Assembly (NCBI GenBank): GCA_023954175.1
Contig: JAMLIM010000041.1
Location: forward strand, 1 to 34,087
Origin: Rhizobacter sp.
GTDB taxonomy: Bacteria > Pseudomonadota > Gammaproteobacteria > Burkholderiales > Burkholderiaceae_C
DNA: 34,087 nucleotides
Reading direction: 5' to 3'
The position numbers were made by a program, and so were the translations under genes. The notes under the pieces are model-generated. The model was not told where the DNA came from. It ran no database searches and saw only the letters and a list, made by a program, of their open reading frames with translations. Of the stretch, positions 15,701 through 22,915 are shown piece after piece; the first letter of the stretch is position 1, and each line of letters opens with the position of its first letter.

Positions 15701-15844
15701 CGCTGCATCGCGCTGTCGGCCAACGCCCTGCCGGAGGACATTGCACGCGCGCTCGCCGCCGGCTTCGCCGACTACTGGACCAAGCCGATCGACTTCAGGC
15801 AGTTCCTGGCCGGGCTGGACACCGCGCTCGCGACCGCCGCATAG
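12716..15844 (+). CDS. Soluble hybrid histidine kinase with five PAS-like domains and a receiver
   Basis: 1042 residues, no signal peptide or membrane helix. Order: a divergent PAS-like domain (about 22-130), four tandem PAS_3-type domains (about 145-260, 272-390, 400-512, 530-640; each has a W-x-x-D/E-L opening and most an HP-D-D/E-R-like segment), HisKA with phospho-acceptor H670 in SHELRTP, HATPase_c with N785 (NLLTNGIKYN), D814-T-G-R-G and GSGIGL at 843-848, a linker, and a receiver from about 921 with acceptor D971 in LVDMQLPD and the conserved Lys in TKPID. PAS repeats usually sense ligands, redox or partner proteins in the cytoplasm. No partner regulator or HPt is adjacent. The frame is open to 12635, which lies inside the upstream terminator, so the ATG at 12716 is chosen. 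Confidence 0.94.
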   Translation: MPLSTGDDPSGAPPNGVVSAWAACTRELLALVDGQGRLAWCNRPFEQLLSRRLPALIGEPLWELLPVTEAGLPTLRNAAMTLERGEPFGDIELELRTAVDSTAWLRIEAHRADTAAVNPQWLCVMRDVSDSARHAQEAARLQDLLTLAQSFGRLGMWERDLRTGAGRWDAQVYRLYGFDPADGVPPLDQAVSRIHPEDRAQFSYGSSNIQPGRHDKRYRLIHPDGSLRWLQSQWEVRTAPDGTLDRAMGILVDDTDAYQLAQALGSTSAQLKLAIELGNIAIWRHDLRSDRVTCNERAHQVFGLPVGVLDFALEDMRSRIHPDDAARVAATAARALASERPTDIEARFADGEGHWRTLMTRRVVERAEDGTPIAFVGIALDVTQPAEERRRATEQLRRMEFAAAAVGVGVWSFDLVTREAQWSAQVFALIGREQAPQPPSLGELKHQIIFPGDWEDIEAAMTGLATSAQGTLVHSFRVRLPSGETRWIEDRARREVHDGKPLLSGVAFDVTERRKTEAALRSADERAALATRSAGIGTWELSLVGPDQRWDAQMFRLRGLEPRDAPPTREERLAIVHPDDRHVVFDTRPDLLTDREPAKYEFRVRWPDGSEHWLASRSIAVLDDSGRPVGRLGVNWDITESRLAEAERQAGAIARRENLAKSQFLSRVSHELRTPLNAVLGFTQLMQSDDALAAGHKARLALIRSAGEHLLLLINDMLDLTGLDTGELRLEPQPVGLAALVRETLPLVEPLAAQYGVGLQVDGVAGVAHADRTRLRQVLINLLTNGIKYNRPQGSVTIRARPAAAATVVLEVSDTGRGIAAEQLAHLFEPFNRLGAESEGIEGSGIGLVIVKALVERMGGSVSVTSEPQRGASFTVTLPAASEVATRTATQPAPGAAASQIASHASAAPEACVTPIARTGRVLYIEDNAVNVLLVQEIVAQRPGIELSSAADGEEGVRLALEQRPQLILVDMQLPDFDGFEVLRRLRAAPGGGALRCIALSANALPEDIARALAAGFADYWTKPIDFRQFLAGLDTALATAA

Positions 15845-15892
15845 CTGGTGCGGGGTCGGTGCGAGGCCGGCTGACGCCGTACCTCGGGCCGG

Positions 15893-17959
15893 TCAGTCCT
15901 CGCTCGTCGCGACCAGGCCTCGCTGCCTGAGCATGGCGTCGACCGTCGGCTCGCGACCGCGAAAGGCGCGGAAGGCCGCTGCCGGCGCGATCGAATCGCC
16001 CGACGCGTAGATGAAGCGCTTGAGCCGCTCGGCGATCGCCGGATCGAACGGGTCGCCTGCTTCGACGAAGGCGTCGAAGCCGTCCGCATCCAGCACCTCG
16101 GCCCAGAGGTAGACGTAGTAGCCGGCCGCGTAGCTCGACCCCGAGAACAGGTGCTGAAAGTGCACCAGCCGGTGGTTGAGCCCGATCTCGGGTGGCGCCC
16201 CGATGCGCTCGAGTTCGGCCTGCTCGAACGCGCACACATCCTCCGGCGCACCGTCGGTGCGCGCATGCGCGGCCATGTCGACCAGCGCCGATGCCGCATA
16301 ACGCACCGTTTCGTAGCCCTGGTTGAAGCGGCGTGCACGCAGCAGGCGTGCGACAAGGTCCTGAGGGATCGGCTCGCCGGTCTGGTAGTGGCGCGCGTGC
16401 CGCTGCAGCACATCGGGCTGCTCGAGCCAGTGCTCGAAGATTTGCGAAGGCAGCTCGACGAAATCGCGCAGCACGCTGGTGCCGGACAGGCGCTCGAAGG
16501 CGACGTTCGACAGCAGGCCGTGCAGGCCGTGGCCGAATTCGTGGAACAGGGTTCTTGCGTCGTCGAAGCTCAGCAGCGTCGGCTCGCCCGGCGCGCCCTT
16601 GGCGAAGTTGTTGTTGTTGACGACGATCGGCAGCACGCGGCCCGGCGCGCCCGCACCCGATCGATGCGACTGCTTGCGGTACGAACTCATCCACGCGCCG
16701 CTGCGCTTGGTCGGCCGCGCGAAGTTGTCGTGCAGGAAGACGCCCACGACCGCATCATCGGCGGCGCGCACTTCGTAGACCTTGACGTCGGGGTGATAGG
16801 CGCGCACCTCAGGCTTCGGCACGAAGCGCAGGCCGAACAAGCGTCCGGCGCAATCGAACACCGCATCGACCATGCGATCGAGCGGGAAGTAGGGCTTGAC
16901 GTTCGCTTCATCGAGGTCGTAGCGCGCCTGGCGAACCTTCTCGGCGAGGAAGCGCCAGTCCCAGGCCTCGAGGGCATGCGTCTCGCCGCGCGACAGCATC
17001 AGGCCCTTGAGCGCCTCGCGCTCGGTGGCGGCACGCGCGTTCGCCGGCCCCCAGACCTGCGTCAGCAGGCGCTGGACCGCGGCCTGCGTGCCGGCCATCG
17101 TGTCGGCGAGCGCGTAGTCGGCGTAGGACGCATGGCCGTGCAGGCGCGCCTGCTCGCTGCGCAGCGCGAGGATCTCGCGCGCCACCGGCCGGTTGTCGTG
17201 CGCCCCGTCATGCTCGCCGCGCGTCGTCCATGCGCGCCAGGCCTGCTCGCGCAGGTCGCGGCGCTCGCTGAAGGTGAGAAACGGCACGATCAGCGAACGC
17301 GAGAGCGTGATCACGCCCGCCGCCTGCACGCCGCGCGCGGCCGCCGCCTCGCGCGCTGCGGCGCGGACGAAGTCGGGCAGCCCGGCGAGGTCGGCTTCGC
17401 TGTGCAGCTCGAGGCGGAAGGCGGACTCGTCCGCGAGCACGTTCTGCCCGAAGCTTGTCGTCAGGGTCGCGAGGCTTTGCATCAGCTGCGCATAGCGTTG
17501 CTTGTCGGGCGGCGACAGCAGCGCGCCCTCGCGCACGAAGTCCAGATGAAGCCGCTCGACCAGGCGCAGCTGCTCGGGCTGCAAGCCGAGTTCGTCGCGC
17601 TTGGCATGCACCTCGGCGAGGCGCTTGAACAGCCCCTCATGCAGGTAGATCGCGCTCTCGTGCGCGGCCATGCGCGGCGCAATCTCGCGCTCGACGGCCT
17701 GCAGGTCCGGCGAGGTCTCGCTGCTCGCGAGGTTGAAGAACAGCAAGGCGACGCGCGTGAAGAGCGCGCCGCTGCGGTCGAGCGCGGCGACGGTGTTGTC
17801 GAAGCCGGGCGCCTCGTCGCTCGAAGCGATGCGTTCGATCTCCGCGCGGTGTTCTTCGAACGCGCGCTCGAACGCGGGCGCGAAATGCGACGGCAGGACC
17901 GCCTCGAACGGTGGCAGACCATAGGGCGTCCGCCAGTCCTCAAGCAATGGGTTCGTCAT
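15893..17959 (-). CDS. prlC: M3-family oligopeptidase A (zinc metallopeptidase)
   Basis: Cytoplasmic zinc endopeptidase of 688 residues that degrades short peptides, including signal-peptide fragments in E. coli. The HEFGH zinc motif is at 473-477, with the third ligand E502 in FVELPSQ, and the substrate-binding region LVHFQHLFSGSSYAAGYYVYLW lies downstream (residues about 605-630). Length matches oligopeptidase A (about 680); the related dipeptidyl carboxypeptidase Dcp is similar in length but periplasmic in part, so the OpdA/PrlC assignment is likely, not certain. ATG at 17959 has AAGGAA upstream; the frame stays open to 18073 through the neighbouring gene. It starts 28 bp after the stop of the secreted coiled-coil protein, so the two may be co-transcribed. 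Confidence 0.92.
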   Translation of the reverse strand: MTNPLLEDWRTPYGLPPFEAVLPSHFAPAFERAFEEHRAEIERIASSDEAPGFDNTVAALDRSGALFTRVALLFFNLASSETSPDLQAVEREIAPRMAAHESAIYLHEGLFKRLAEVHAKRDELGLQPEQLRLVERLHLDFVREGALLSPPDKQRYAQLMQSLATLTTSFGQNVLADESAFRLELHSEADLAGLPDFVRAAAREAAAARGVQAAGVITLSRSLIVPFLTFSERRDLREQAWRAWTTRGEHDGAHDNRPVAREILALRSEQARLHGHASYADYALADTMAGTQAAVQRLLTQVWGPANARAATEREALKGLMLSRGETHALEAWDWRFLAEKVRQARYDLDEANVKPYFPLDRMVDAVFDCAGRLFGLRFVPKPEVRAYHPDVKVYEVRAADDAVVGVFLHDNFARPTKRSGAWMSSYRKQSHRSGAGAPGRVLPIVVNNNNFAKGAPGEPTLLSFDDARTLFHEFGHGLHGLLSNVAFERLSGTSVLRDFVELPSQIFEHWLEQPDVLQRHARHYQTGEPIPQDLVARLLRARRFNQGYETVRYAASALVDMAAHARTDGAPEDVCAFEQAELERIGAPPEIGLNHRLVHFQHLFSGSSYAAGYYVYLWAEVLDADGFDAFVEAGDPFDPAIAERLKRFIYASGDSIAPAAAFRAFRGREPTVDAMLRQRGLVATSED

Positions 17960-17987
17960 GCGATTTCCTTGGCGTCGATGTGGCGCT

Positions 17988-18545
17988 CTACTTGCCGGCC
18001 TTGATTTCGTCGTACTCGTCTTCGAAGTACCTGCGGTCCTTGCAGTTCTTCGTGAACGCCTTGTCGTCGGCATCGAGCTTGTCGACGCGATCGTTGAACT
18101 GCGCCGCGGCGGCCTGGTAGTCGGTGACGAGCTTGCCCTTGGCCTGCAGGCGCGCGTTGAAGGCGTCGACGGCCTCCTTGTTGCTGAGGTCGACCTTCGG
18201 CTTGTCGGCGTCGATCTCGGCGCTCACGCGCTCGAGCTCGGCGCGATCCTTCGCCAGCTTCTGCTGGGTGGCCACGACTTCGCCCGTCTCCTTCTTCAAC
18301 CGGTCCTGCTCGGCGATGCATTGGCGCAGTTCGTCCTTCGTCAGCATCGGGCCGCTGGCGCTGCCGCCGCCGAGGCTGCCTTCGCGCGCCTTGGTCGGCT
18401 TGGCGGGCTTGGCCGCTGCCTTGGCGGGCGGGCTGGCCGGCGTCGACTTGTCCGCCGCCGTTGCAGACTGCAGCGCGAACGCGCCCAGGATGCCCGCCAG
18501 AAGCAGGTGCCAGCGCGCGCGGGCCAGGGATTCGATTGGGTTCAT
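17988..18545 (-). CDS. Secreted coiled-coil hypothetical protein
   Basis: 185 residues. MNPIESLARARWHLLLAGILG continues into a signal peptide with probable cleavage after SATA (about residue 29). A Lys/Ala/Pro-rich linker and a Gly-rich patch follow, then a charged helical region (about 65-165; DRLKKETGEVV, KDRAELERVSAEID, KEAVDAFNARLQAKGKLV) with heptad-like spacing. Two cysteines, one in LRQCIAEQ and one in TKNCKDRRYF, could form a disulfide in the periplasm. The C-terminus DEYDEIKAGK is acidic then basic. I do not recognise a named domain. It lies upstream of the oligopeptidase gene on the same strand; the Ala-rich upstream part of the frame, to 18653, is excluded. Confidence 0.75.
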   Translation of the reverse strand: MNPIESLARARWHLLLAGILGAFALQSATAADKSTPASPPAKAAAKPAKPTKAREGSLGGGSASGPMLTKDELRQCIAEQDRLKKETGEVVATQQKLAKDRAELERVSAEIDADKPKVDLSNKEAVDAFNARLQAKGKLVTDYQAAAAQFNDRVDKLDADDKAFTKNCKDRRYFEDEYDEIKAGK

Positions 18546-18677
18546 CGGGTTTTCCAGAGGATGGGGGAGCGCTCGCCGAGCCGGATTGGGGGTGAATGAT
18601 GCCACTGTCGCAAGGTCTTGCCCGCAGGCGCACGCAAGCGGCACACTCGGCATCCGGCTTCACCTTCAACGCCCCGC

Positions 18678-19220
18678 ATGAATCTGCTCAAACGCCTCGG
18701 AAAATGGACCGCCGTCATCGTCGTGCTGGTGGCGATCGGCCTCGTCGGCGGCGGCATGATGCTGTCCCCGGCGTTCACCGTCACGCGCAGCGTGCTCGTC
18801 AATGCGCCGCCCGAGAAGGTCTATGCCTTCGTTGCCGACCCGCGCGGCTGGAAGCAGTGGTCGGTCTGGAACCAGCGCGATCCGGCGATGGCGATCACCT
18901 ACAGCGGCCCGGCGAGCGGCGCCGGTGCGGCCTGGGCGTGGCAGAGCCGCGGCGAGGGTGACGGCAAGATGACGATCACCTCGGTCGAGCCGGGCCGGCG
19001 CGTCGCCTTCGACCTCGAGATTGCCGGCGTCGACGCGCGCTCGAGGGGCGAACTGCGCTTCACGCCCGAGGGCGACGGCACGCGCGTGAGCTGGACGATG
19101 GACGGCAACATGGGGGGCAACCCCCTCTACCACTGGTTCGCCTACTTTGCTGAGCAGTTGATGGGGCCGGACTTCGAGGGCGGACTGGCGAACCTGAAGA
19201 CGGTCGCCGAGAAGGACTGA
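18678..19220 (+). CDS. Membrane-anchored SRPBCC (polyketide cyclase-like) protein
   Basis: 180 residues: an N-terminal membrane helix (about 10-32, WTAVIVVLVAIGLVGGGMML) and a START/Bet v1-like SRPBCC domain from about residue 38 (VTRSVLVNAPPEKVYAFVADP ... WKQWSVWN). This fold holds a deep hydrophobic pocket for small ligands or lipids; the ligand is unknown. The TM helix would place the domain in the periplasm. ATG at 18678 is chosen over 18618 because the basic hydrophobic anchor starts there. Divergent from the coiled-coil gene across 132 bp. Confidence 0.85.
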   Translation: MNLLKRLGKWTAVIVVLVAIGLVGGGMMLSPAFTVTRSVLVNAPPEKVYAFVADPRGWKQWSVWNQRDPAMAITYSGPASGAGAAWAWQSRGEGDGKMTITSVEPGRRVAFDLEIAGVDARSRGELRFTPEGDGTRVSWTMDGNMGGNPLYHWFAYFAEQLMGPDFEGGLANLKTVAEKD

Positions 19221-19271
19221 CTCGCGCGTCGAAACGCTCGCACTTGCGCTTCCGGCCGCGATCGACCCCCG

Positions 19272-19544
19272 TCAGCCAAGCCCGTCCGCGAGCAGGGCCG
19301 CAACGAGCGCGTTCATGCCCCCCTCGTGCCCCGCGGCCCGCTGCGCGAGGCGGTCGACGAGCGCCTGCGGCAGCTTGCAGGCAAACGGAACGAGGCCCGC
19401 GGCGGCGTCGAGGCGGCGCTGTTCGCGGCGGTCCGGCAGCCCGGCCGCGCCGGCGCCGAAGCGCTGCGCGACCGCGCTGCTGCCGAGGCGGCCGGCGATC
19501 TTCTTCGCCTTGGCCTTTTCCAGATCGGTCTTCTTCATGCTCAT
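19272..19544 (-). CDS. Small hypothetical protein with ribbon-helix-helix-like C-terminus
   Basis: 90 residues, basic at the start (MSMKKTDLEKAKAKKIAGRL), then RFGAGAAGLPDRREQRRLDAAAGLVP. The last 38 residues look like a ribbon-helix-helix unit: a strand FACKLP, helix QALVDRLAQRAAGHEGG, helix MNALVAALLADGL. If so, it could be a DNA-binding dimer. I am not aware of a named family, and no target is visible. The start may be ATG at 19544 or 19538; neither has a strong ribosome-binding site. It is divergent from yaeQ by 85 bp. Confidence 0.7.
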   Translation of the reverse strand: MSMKKTDLEKAKAKKIAGRLGSSAVAQRFGAGAAGLPDRREQRRLDAAAGLVPFACKLPQALVDRLAQRAAGHEGGMNALVAALLADGLG

Positions 19545-19629
19545 GGGATGTCGTGCTCGTCGTTGGCGTGCTCGATTGTCGTCGCTGCGTCTGTCGGTGA
19601 TCTAATCGCCGCGCAACCCGAAGGACCCG

Positions 19630-20187
19630 ATGGCGCTCAAGGCAACGATCTACAAGGCTCAACTGCAGCTCGCGGACATGGACCGCGGCGTCTATGGCGA
19701 GCATGGGTTGACGATCGCGCGTCACCCGTCCGAGACCGACGAGCGCATGATGATCCGCGTCCTCGCCTATGCGCTGAACGCACCGGCCGACACCCACCAC
19801 GGCGCGCTCGAACTCGCCAAGAGCCTCTGGGACACCGACGAGCCCGACCTCTGGCAGAAGGATCTGACCGGCCAGATCGTGCACTGGATCGACGTCGGCC
19901 TGCCCGACGAACGCCGCATCCTGCGCGCCGCCCCACGCGCCGAGCGCGTCAGCGTCTATGCCTTCGCGAGCAGCGTGCCGGTCTGGTGGAGCGCGCTCGC
20001 AAGCCGCATCACGCGTGTACGCAACGTCGCAGTGTGGAGAATCGACGCCGAGCAGAGTCAGGCGCTCGCCGCGCTGACGCAGCGATCGATGCAGTTGCAG
20101 GTGTCCGTGCAGGACGGCACCGTCTACCTGAGCGACACGACAGGCGCCGTCGAGATCACGCCGGAGCGCCTCAACCCGGCGCCTTGA
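19630..20187 (+). CDS. yaeQ: YaeQ family protein
   Basis: 185 residues, matching YaeQ in length and landmarks: MALKATIYKAQLQLADMDRG, HPSETDERMMIRVLAYAL, the acidic DTDEPDLWQKD and WIDVGLPDERRI. YaeQ has a restriction-endonuclease-like (PD-(D/E)XK) fold; its natural role is unclear. AAGGA lies 5 bases before the ATG. A TCTAAT at 19601-19606 may be a -10 with TTGTCG 19 bases upstream. It is the first gene of a tight three-gene unit: 3 bp to the GNAT gene, then a 4-bp overlap to the DUF924 gene. Confidence 0.95.
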   Translation: MALKATIYKAQLQLADMDRGVYGEHGLTIARHPSETDERMMIRVLAYALNAPADTHHGALELAKSLWDTDEPDLWQKDLTGQIVHWIDVGLPDERRILRAAPRAERVSVYAFASSVPVWWSALASRITRVRNVAVWRIDAEQSQALAALTQRSMQLQVSVQDGTVYLSDTTGAVEITPERLNPAP

Positions 20188-20190
20188 ACG

Positions 20191-20475
20191 ATGCGAGCAC
20201 CTGAGTTGGCGATCGAACACCTGCCCGAGCGCGGCCGCTTTCAGGCGGTCGTCGAAGGGCAGACCTGCTTCTGCGACTACCGATTCGTCGGCGATGTGAT
20301 GCAGATGACGCACACCCTGGTGCCGCCGCCGCTCGAAGGACGGGGCATCGCCGAGCAACTCGTCGCGGCGGCGCTCCGCCACGCGCGCGCCAGCGGATTG
20401 AAAGTGAACCCGCTCTGCAGCTACGTCCGGGTCTACATGCGCCGCCACCCGGAGACACAGGACCTGTTGGCATGA
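20191..20475 (+). CDS. Short GNAT-type N-acetyltransferase (YjdJ-like)
   Basis: 94 residues, the short GNAT form that lacks the first two helices. The acetyl-CoA loop appears as PPPLEGRGIAEQLVAAAL, with the Q/R-x-x-G-x-G/A pattern relaxed to EGRGIAE, and the C-terminal SGLKVNPLCSYVRVYMRRHPE segment with a catalytic-type Cys and Tyr-rich strand. The substrate is unknown; related proteins act on small amines. It starts 3 bp after the yaeQ stop and its end overlaps the DUF924 start by 4 bp (ATGA), so it is co-translated with both. Confidence 0.88.
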   Translation: MRAPELAIEHLPERGRFQAVVEGQTCFCDYRFVGDVMQMTHTLVPPPLEGRGIAEQLVAAALRHARASGLKVNPLCSYVRVYMRRHPETQDLLA

Positions 20476-21071
20476 CCACACACCCTCCGATCGACGACGG
20501 CGCCCGCGCGGTGCTCGACTTCTGGTTTGGCGCGCCGGGCTCGGCGACCGACGGCAAGGCGCGCGCCGAGTGGTTTCGCAAGGACGACGCCTTCGATCGC
20601 GAGATCGAGCGGCGCTTCGCCTCACAGATCGAGAGCGCACTCGCCGGCGGCTTGCGCGAATGGGACGCCGCGCCGCGCTCGGCGCTGGCCCGCATCCTGC
20701 TGCTCGATCAGTTCACGCGCAACGTGTTCCGCGACACGCCGCGCGCATTCGCCGGGGATGCCCTCGCACTCGAAGCCGCGCGGGACATGGTCGCGCGCGG
20801 CGCGGACGAAGCCTTGACGCCGCAGCAGCGCGCCTTCGCCTACCTGCCCTTCGAGCACGCCGAAGACCTTGCGGTGCAGGACGAGTCGCTGCGCCTGTTC
20901 ACGCGCCTGGCGGCTGCAGCCGAAGGCTTCGACGGGTCGCTCGACTTCGCGCAGCGCCACCACGCGATCATCGCGCGCTTCGGCCGCTTCCCGCACCGCA
21001 ACGCGATTCTCGGCCGCACCTCGACGCCCGAGGAACTCGCCTTCCTGCGGCAGCCGGGGTCGAGCTTCTAG
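20472..21071 (+). CDS. DUF924 family protein
   Basis: 199 residues. The family signature is visible in VLDFWFGAPG near the start, AEWFRKDDAFDREIERRF, ILLLDQFTRNVFRDTPRAFAGD, FAYLPFEHAED, and the closing RFGRFPHRNAILGR with its conserved His. DUF924 proteins are all-helical and structurally related to TPR-like folds; the function is unknown. It is the last of the yaeQ-GNAT-DUF924 unit and stops 32 bp before the convergent acyl-CoA ligase gene. Confidence 0.92.
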   Translation: MTTHPPIDDGARAVLDFWFGAPGSATDGKARAEWFRKDDAFDREIERRFASQIESALAGGLREWDAAPRSALARILLLDQFTRNVFRDTPRAFAGDALALEAARDMVARGADEALTPQQRAFAYLPFEHAEDLAVQDESLRLFTRLAAAAEGFDGSLDFAQRHHAIIARFGRFPHRNAILGRTSTPEELAFLRQPGSSF

Positions 21072-21072
21072 C

Positions 21073-21093
21073 GCGGCCGGTCGGCCCGGCCGC
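21073..21093. terminator. Strong GC hairpin between convergent genes
   Basis: GCGGCCGG-TCGGC-CCGGCCGC, a perfect 8-bp stem in the 32-bp gap between DUF924 and the acyl-CoA ligase genes. No T tract, so bidirectional termination is only probable. Confidence 0.45.
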
Positions 21094-21103
21094 CGCGTCC
21101 GCG

Positions 21104-22804
21104 TCAACCCGCGGCGGCTTTCGCCTCTTCGTCCTGCAGCAGGCGCCACATGACCTTGCCGGAGCCGGACTTCGGCAGCGATTCGACGAATTGCACCTTC
21201 TGCGGCACCTTGTAGGCCGCCATGTGCTCGCGGCTCCAGTCGATGATGTCCTGCTCGGTCGCGCTGCCGCGCGCCTCGGCACGCAGCACGACGACGGCCT
21301 TCACCGTCTCGCCGCGGTAGGCATCCTTGGCGGCGATGATGCAGGCCTCCTGCACCAGCGGGCACTTGAAGAGCAGCAGTTCGACCTCGCTCGGCCAGAC
21401 CTTGTAGCCGCTCGCGTTGATCATCCGCTTCAGGCGGTCGGTGATGAAGAAGTAGCCCTCCTCGTCCATGCGGCCGAGGTCGCCGGTGCGAAAGAAGCGC
21501 TTGCCCTCCAGCTCGAAGAAGGCCTGCGCCGTCGCTTCCGGATGCTTCCAGTAGCCGGTGAAGACCATCGGCCCGTGGGTCACGATCTCGCCGACCTCGC
21601 CGACCGGCATCTCCTCGAGCGTCAACGGATCGACGACGCGCGAATCGACGCCGAAGATCGGCATCCCCAGGCATTGCAGCTTGGCGCGCTCCGGCGGGTT
21701 GGCATGGCTCGGCGCGGCGGTCTCGGTCAGGCCGTAGCCCTCGGCGAAGGTGAGGCCGAACTCCTGCTGCAGCCGCTCGGCGACGGCCTGCGGCATCGCT
21801 GCGCCGCCGCCGCTCAGATAGATCAGGCTGGACAGGTCGAAGCGCTTGTAGTTGGGACTGCCGAAGAGATCGATGATCATCGTCGGGATGCAGGTCCAGT
21901 GCGTGACGCGGTAGCGTGAGATGAAGCGCCCCGCCAGCTCGCGGTCCCAGCGCGGCATCAGGACCATCGTCGCCCCGCCCGCCACCGGCGAGAGCACGCC
22001 GTAGAGCATGCCGGTGATGTGAAACATCGGCACCACCGCGAGGCCGACGCTTTCGGCACTCCCCCAGCCCCACTGGCTGCCGACGGCGTTGTGCATCAGC
22101 GTGCGGTGGGTGTGCATGCAACCCTTCGGCATTGCCGTCGTGCCGCTCGTGTAGGGCAGCATCGCGAGATCGTCCGCCTGCGCAAGGTGCGGCCCGGGCG
22201 CCAGATCGGCGCCGAGCGCCTCGGCCCAGCGCGTGCAACCCTCCGGCAGCGGCGGGTCGGCCAGCAGCCACTGCAGCATCGCGGCGGACGGCGCGAGGTC
22301 TTCGGGAATGGTCGCCGGCAGCGCATCGGCGTAGCGCGTCACGAGCACCTGCTTCAGTCGCTGGCCCTTGGGTACTTCGGCGTTCGCGCTCATCACGATC
22401 CCGGCGAGGTCGGCGGCGCAGACCGCGACACTCGTATCGGGGTCGGTGATGTAGTGCGCGAACTCGTCGGCGCGGTTCATCGGGTTGACCGGCACCACGA
22501 CCGCGTTGGCGCGCATCGCGGCGTAGAAGGCGATGACGAACTGTGGGCAGTTCTGCATGAAGAGCGCGACCCGGTCGCCGCGCTCGACACCGACGCTCTG
22601 CAGCCAGCCCGCGAGCCGTTCGGCCTGACGCTTGAGTTCGGCAAAGGTCAGCACCTTCCCGCAATAGATGTACGCCGCCTTGTCCGGAAAGCGCGTCGCG
22701 GCGACCTCGAGGTTGAACCAGAGCGAGGTCTCGGGCACGACGAGTTCACGCGGCAATCGACGCGGCCAATGGGCGTGATGGGGTCGGACGGCGGTTTCGG
22801 TCAC
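21104..22804 (-). CDS. Long-chain acyl-CoA ligase (ANL superfamily)
   Basis: ATP-dependent acyl-CoA synthetase, 566 residues. Adenylation landmarks: P-loop YTSGTTAMPKG at 218-228, GYGLTE at 356-361, TGD at 440-442, YFFITDRLKRMINASGYKVWP after 451 and the catalytic Lys K550 in KSGSGKVMW. The start is GTG at 22804: AGAGGAG lies 9 bases upstream, and the frame further up to 22903 is low in complexity. Activates a fatty or other carboxylic acid; chain length cannot be fixed. It lies 111 bp downstream of the CaiB-type CoA-transferase gene on the same strand, and both would route acids to CoA esters. Confidence 0.93.
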   Translation of the reverse strand: MTETAVRPHHAHWPRRLPRELVVPETSLWFNLEVAATRFPDKAAYIYCGKVLTFAELKRQAERLAGWLQSVGVERGDRVALFMQNCPQFVIAFYAAMRANAVVVPVNPMNRADEFAHYITDPDTSVAVCAADLAGIVMSANAEVPKGQRLKQVLVTRYADALPATIPEDLAPSAAMLQWLLADPPLPEGCTRWAEALGADLAPGPHLAQADDLAMLPYTSGTTAMPKGCMHTHRTLMHNAVGSQWGWGSAESVGLAVVPMFHITGMLYGVLSPVAGGATMVLMPRWDRELAGRFISRYRVTHWTCIPTMIIDLFGSPNYKRFDLSSLIYLSGGGAAMPQAVAERLQQEFGLTFAEGYGLTETAAPSHANPPERAKLQCLGMPIFGVDSRVVDPLTLEEMPVGEVGEIVTHGPMVFTGYWKHPEATAQAFFELEGKRFFRTGDLGRMDEEGYFFITDRLKRMINASGYKVWPSEVELLLFKCPLVQEACIIAAKDAYRGETVKAVVVLRAEARGSATEQDIIDWSREHMAAYKVPQKVQFVESLPKSGSGKVMWRLLQDEEAKAAAG

Positions 22805-22915
22805 GGCAGCGGACTCCTCTGTGGATGCGGACAACGGGCGCGTGCGGCGCAATGGTGCGGGCCACGCATCGGTGCGGGCAACGCATGCGCGCGATTGCAC
22901 CACGCTGTGTGAAAT

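Noticed and set aside
16151-18004. 617-codon frame antisense to oligopeptidase A
   Set aside because: Same GC-frame effect; it lies opposite a clear M3 peptidase with HEFGH.
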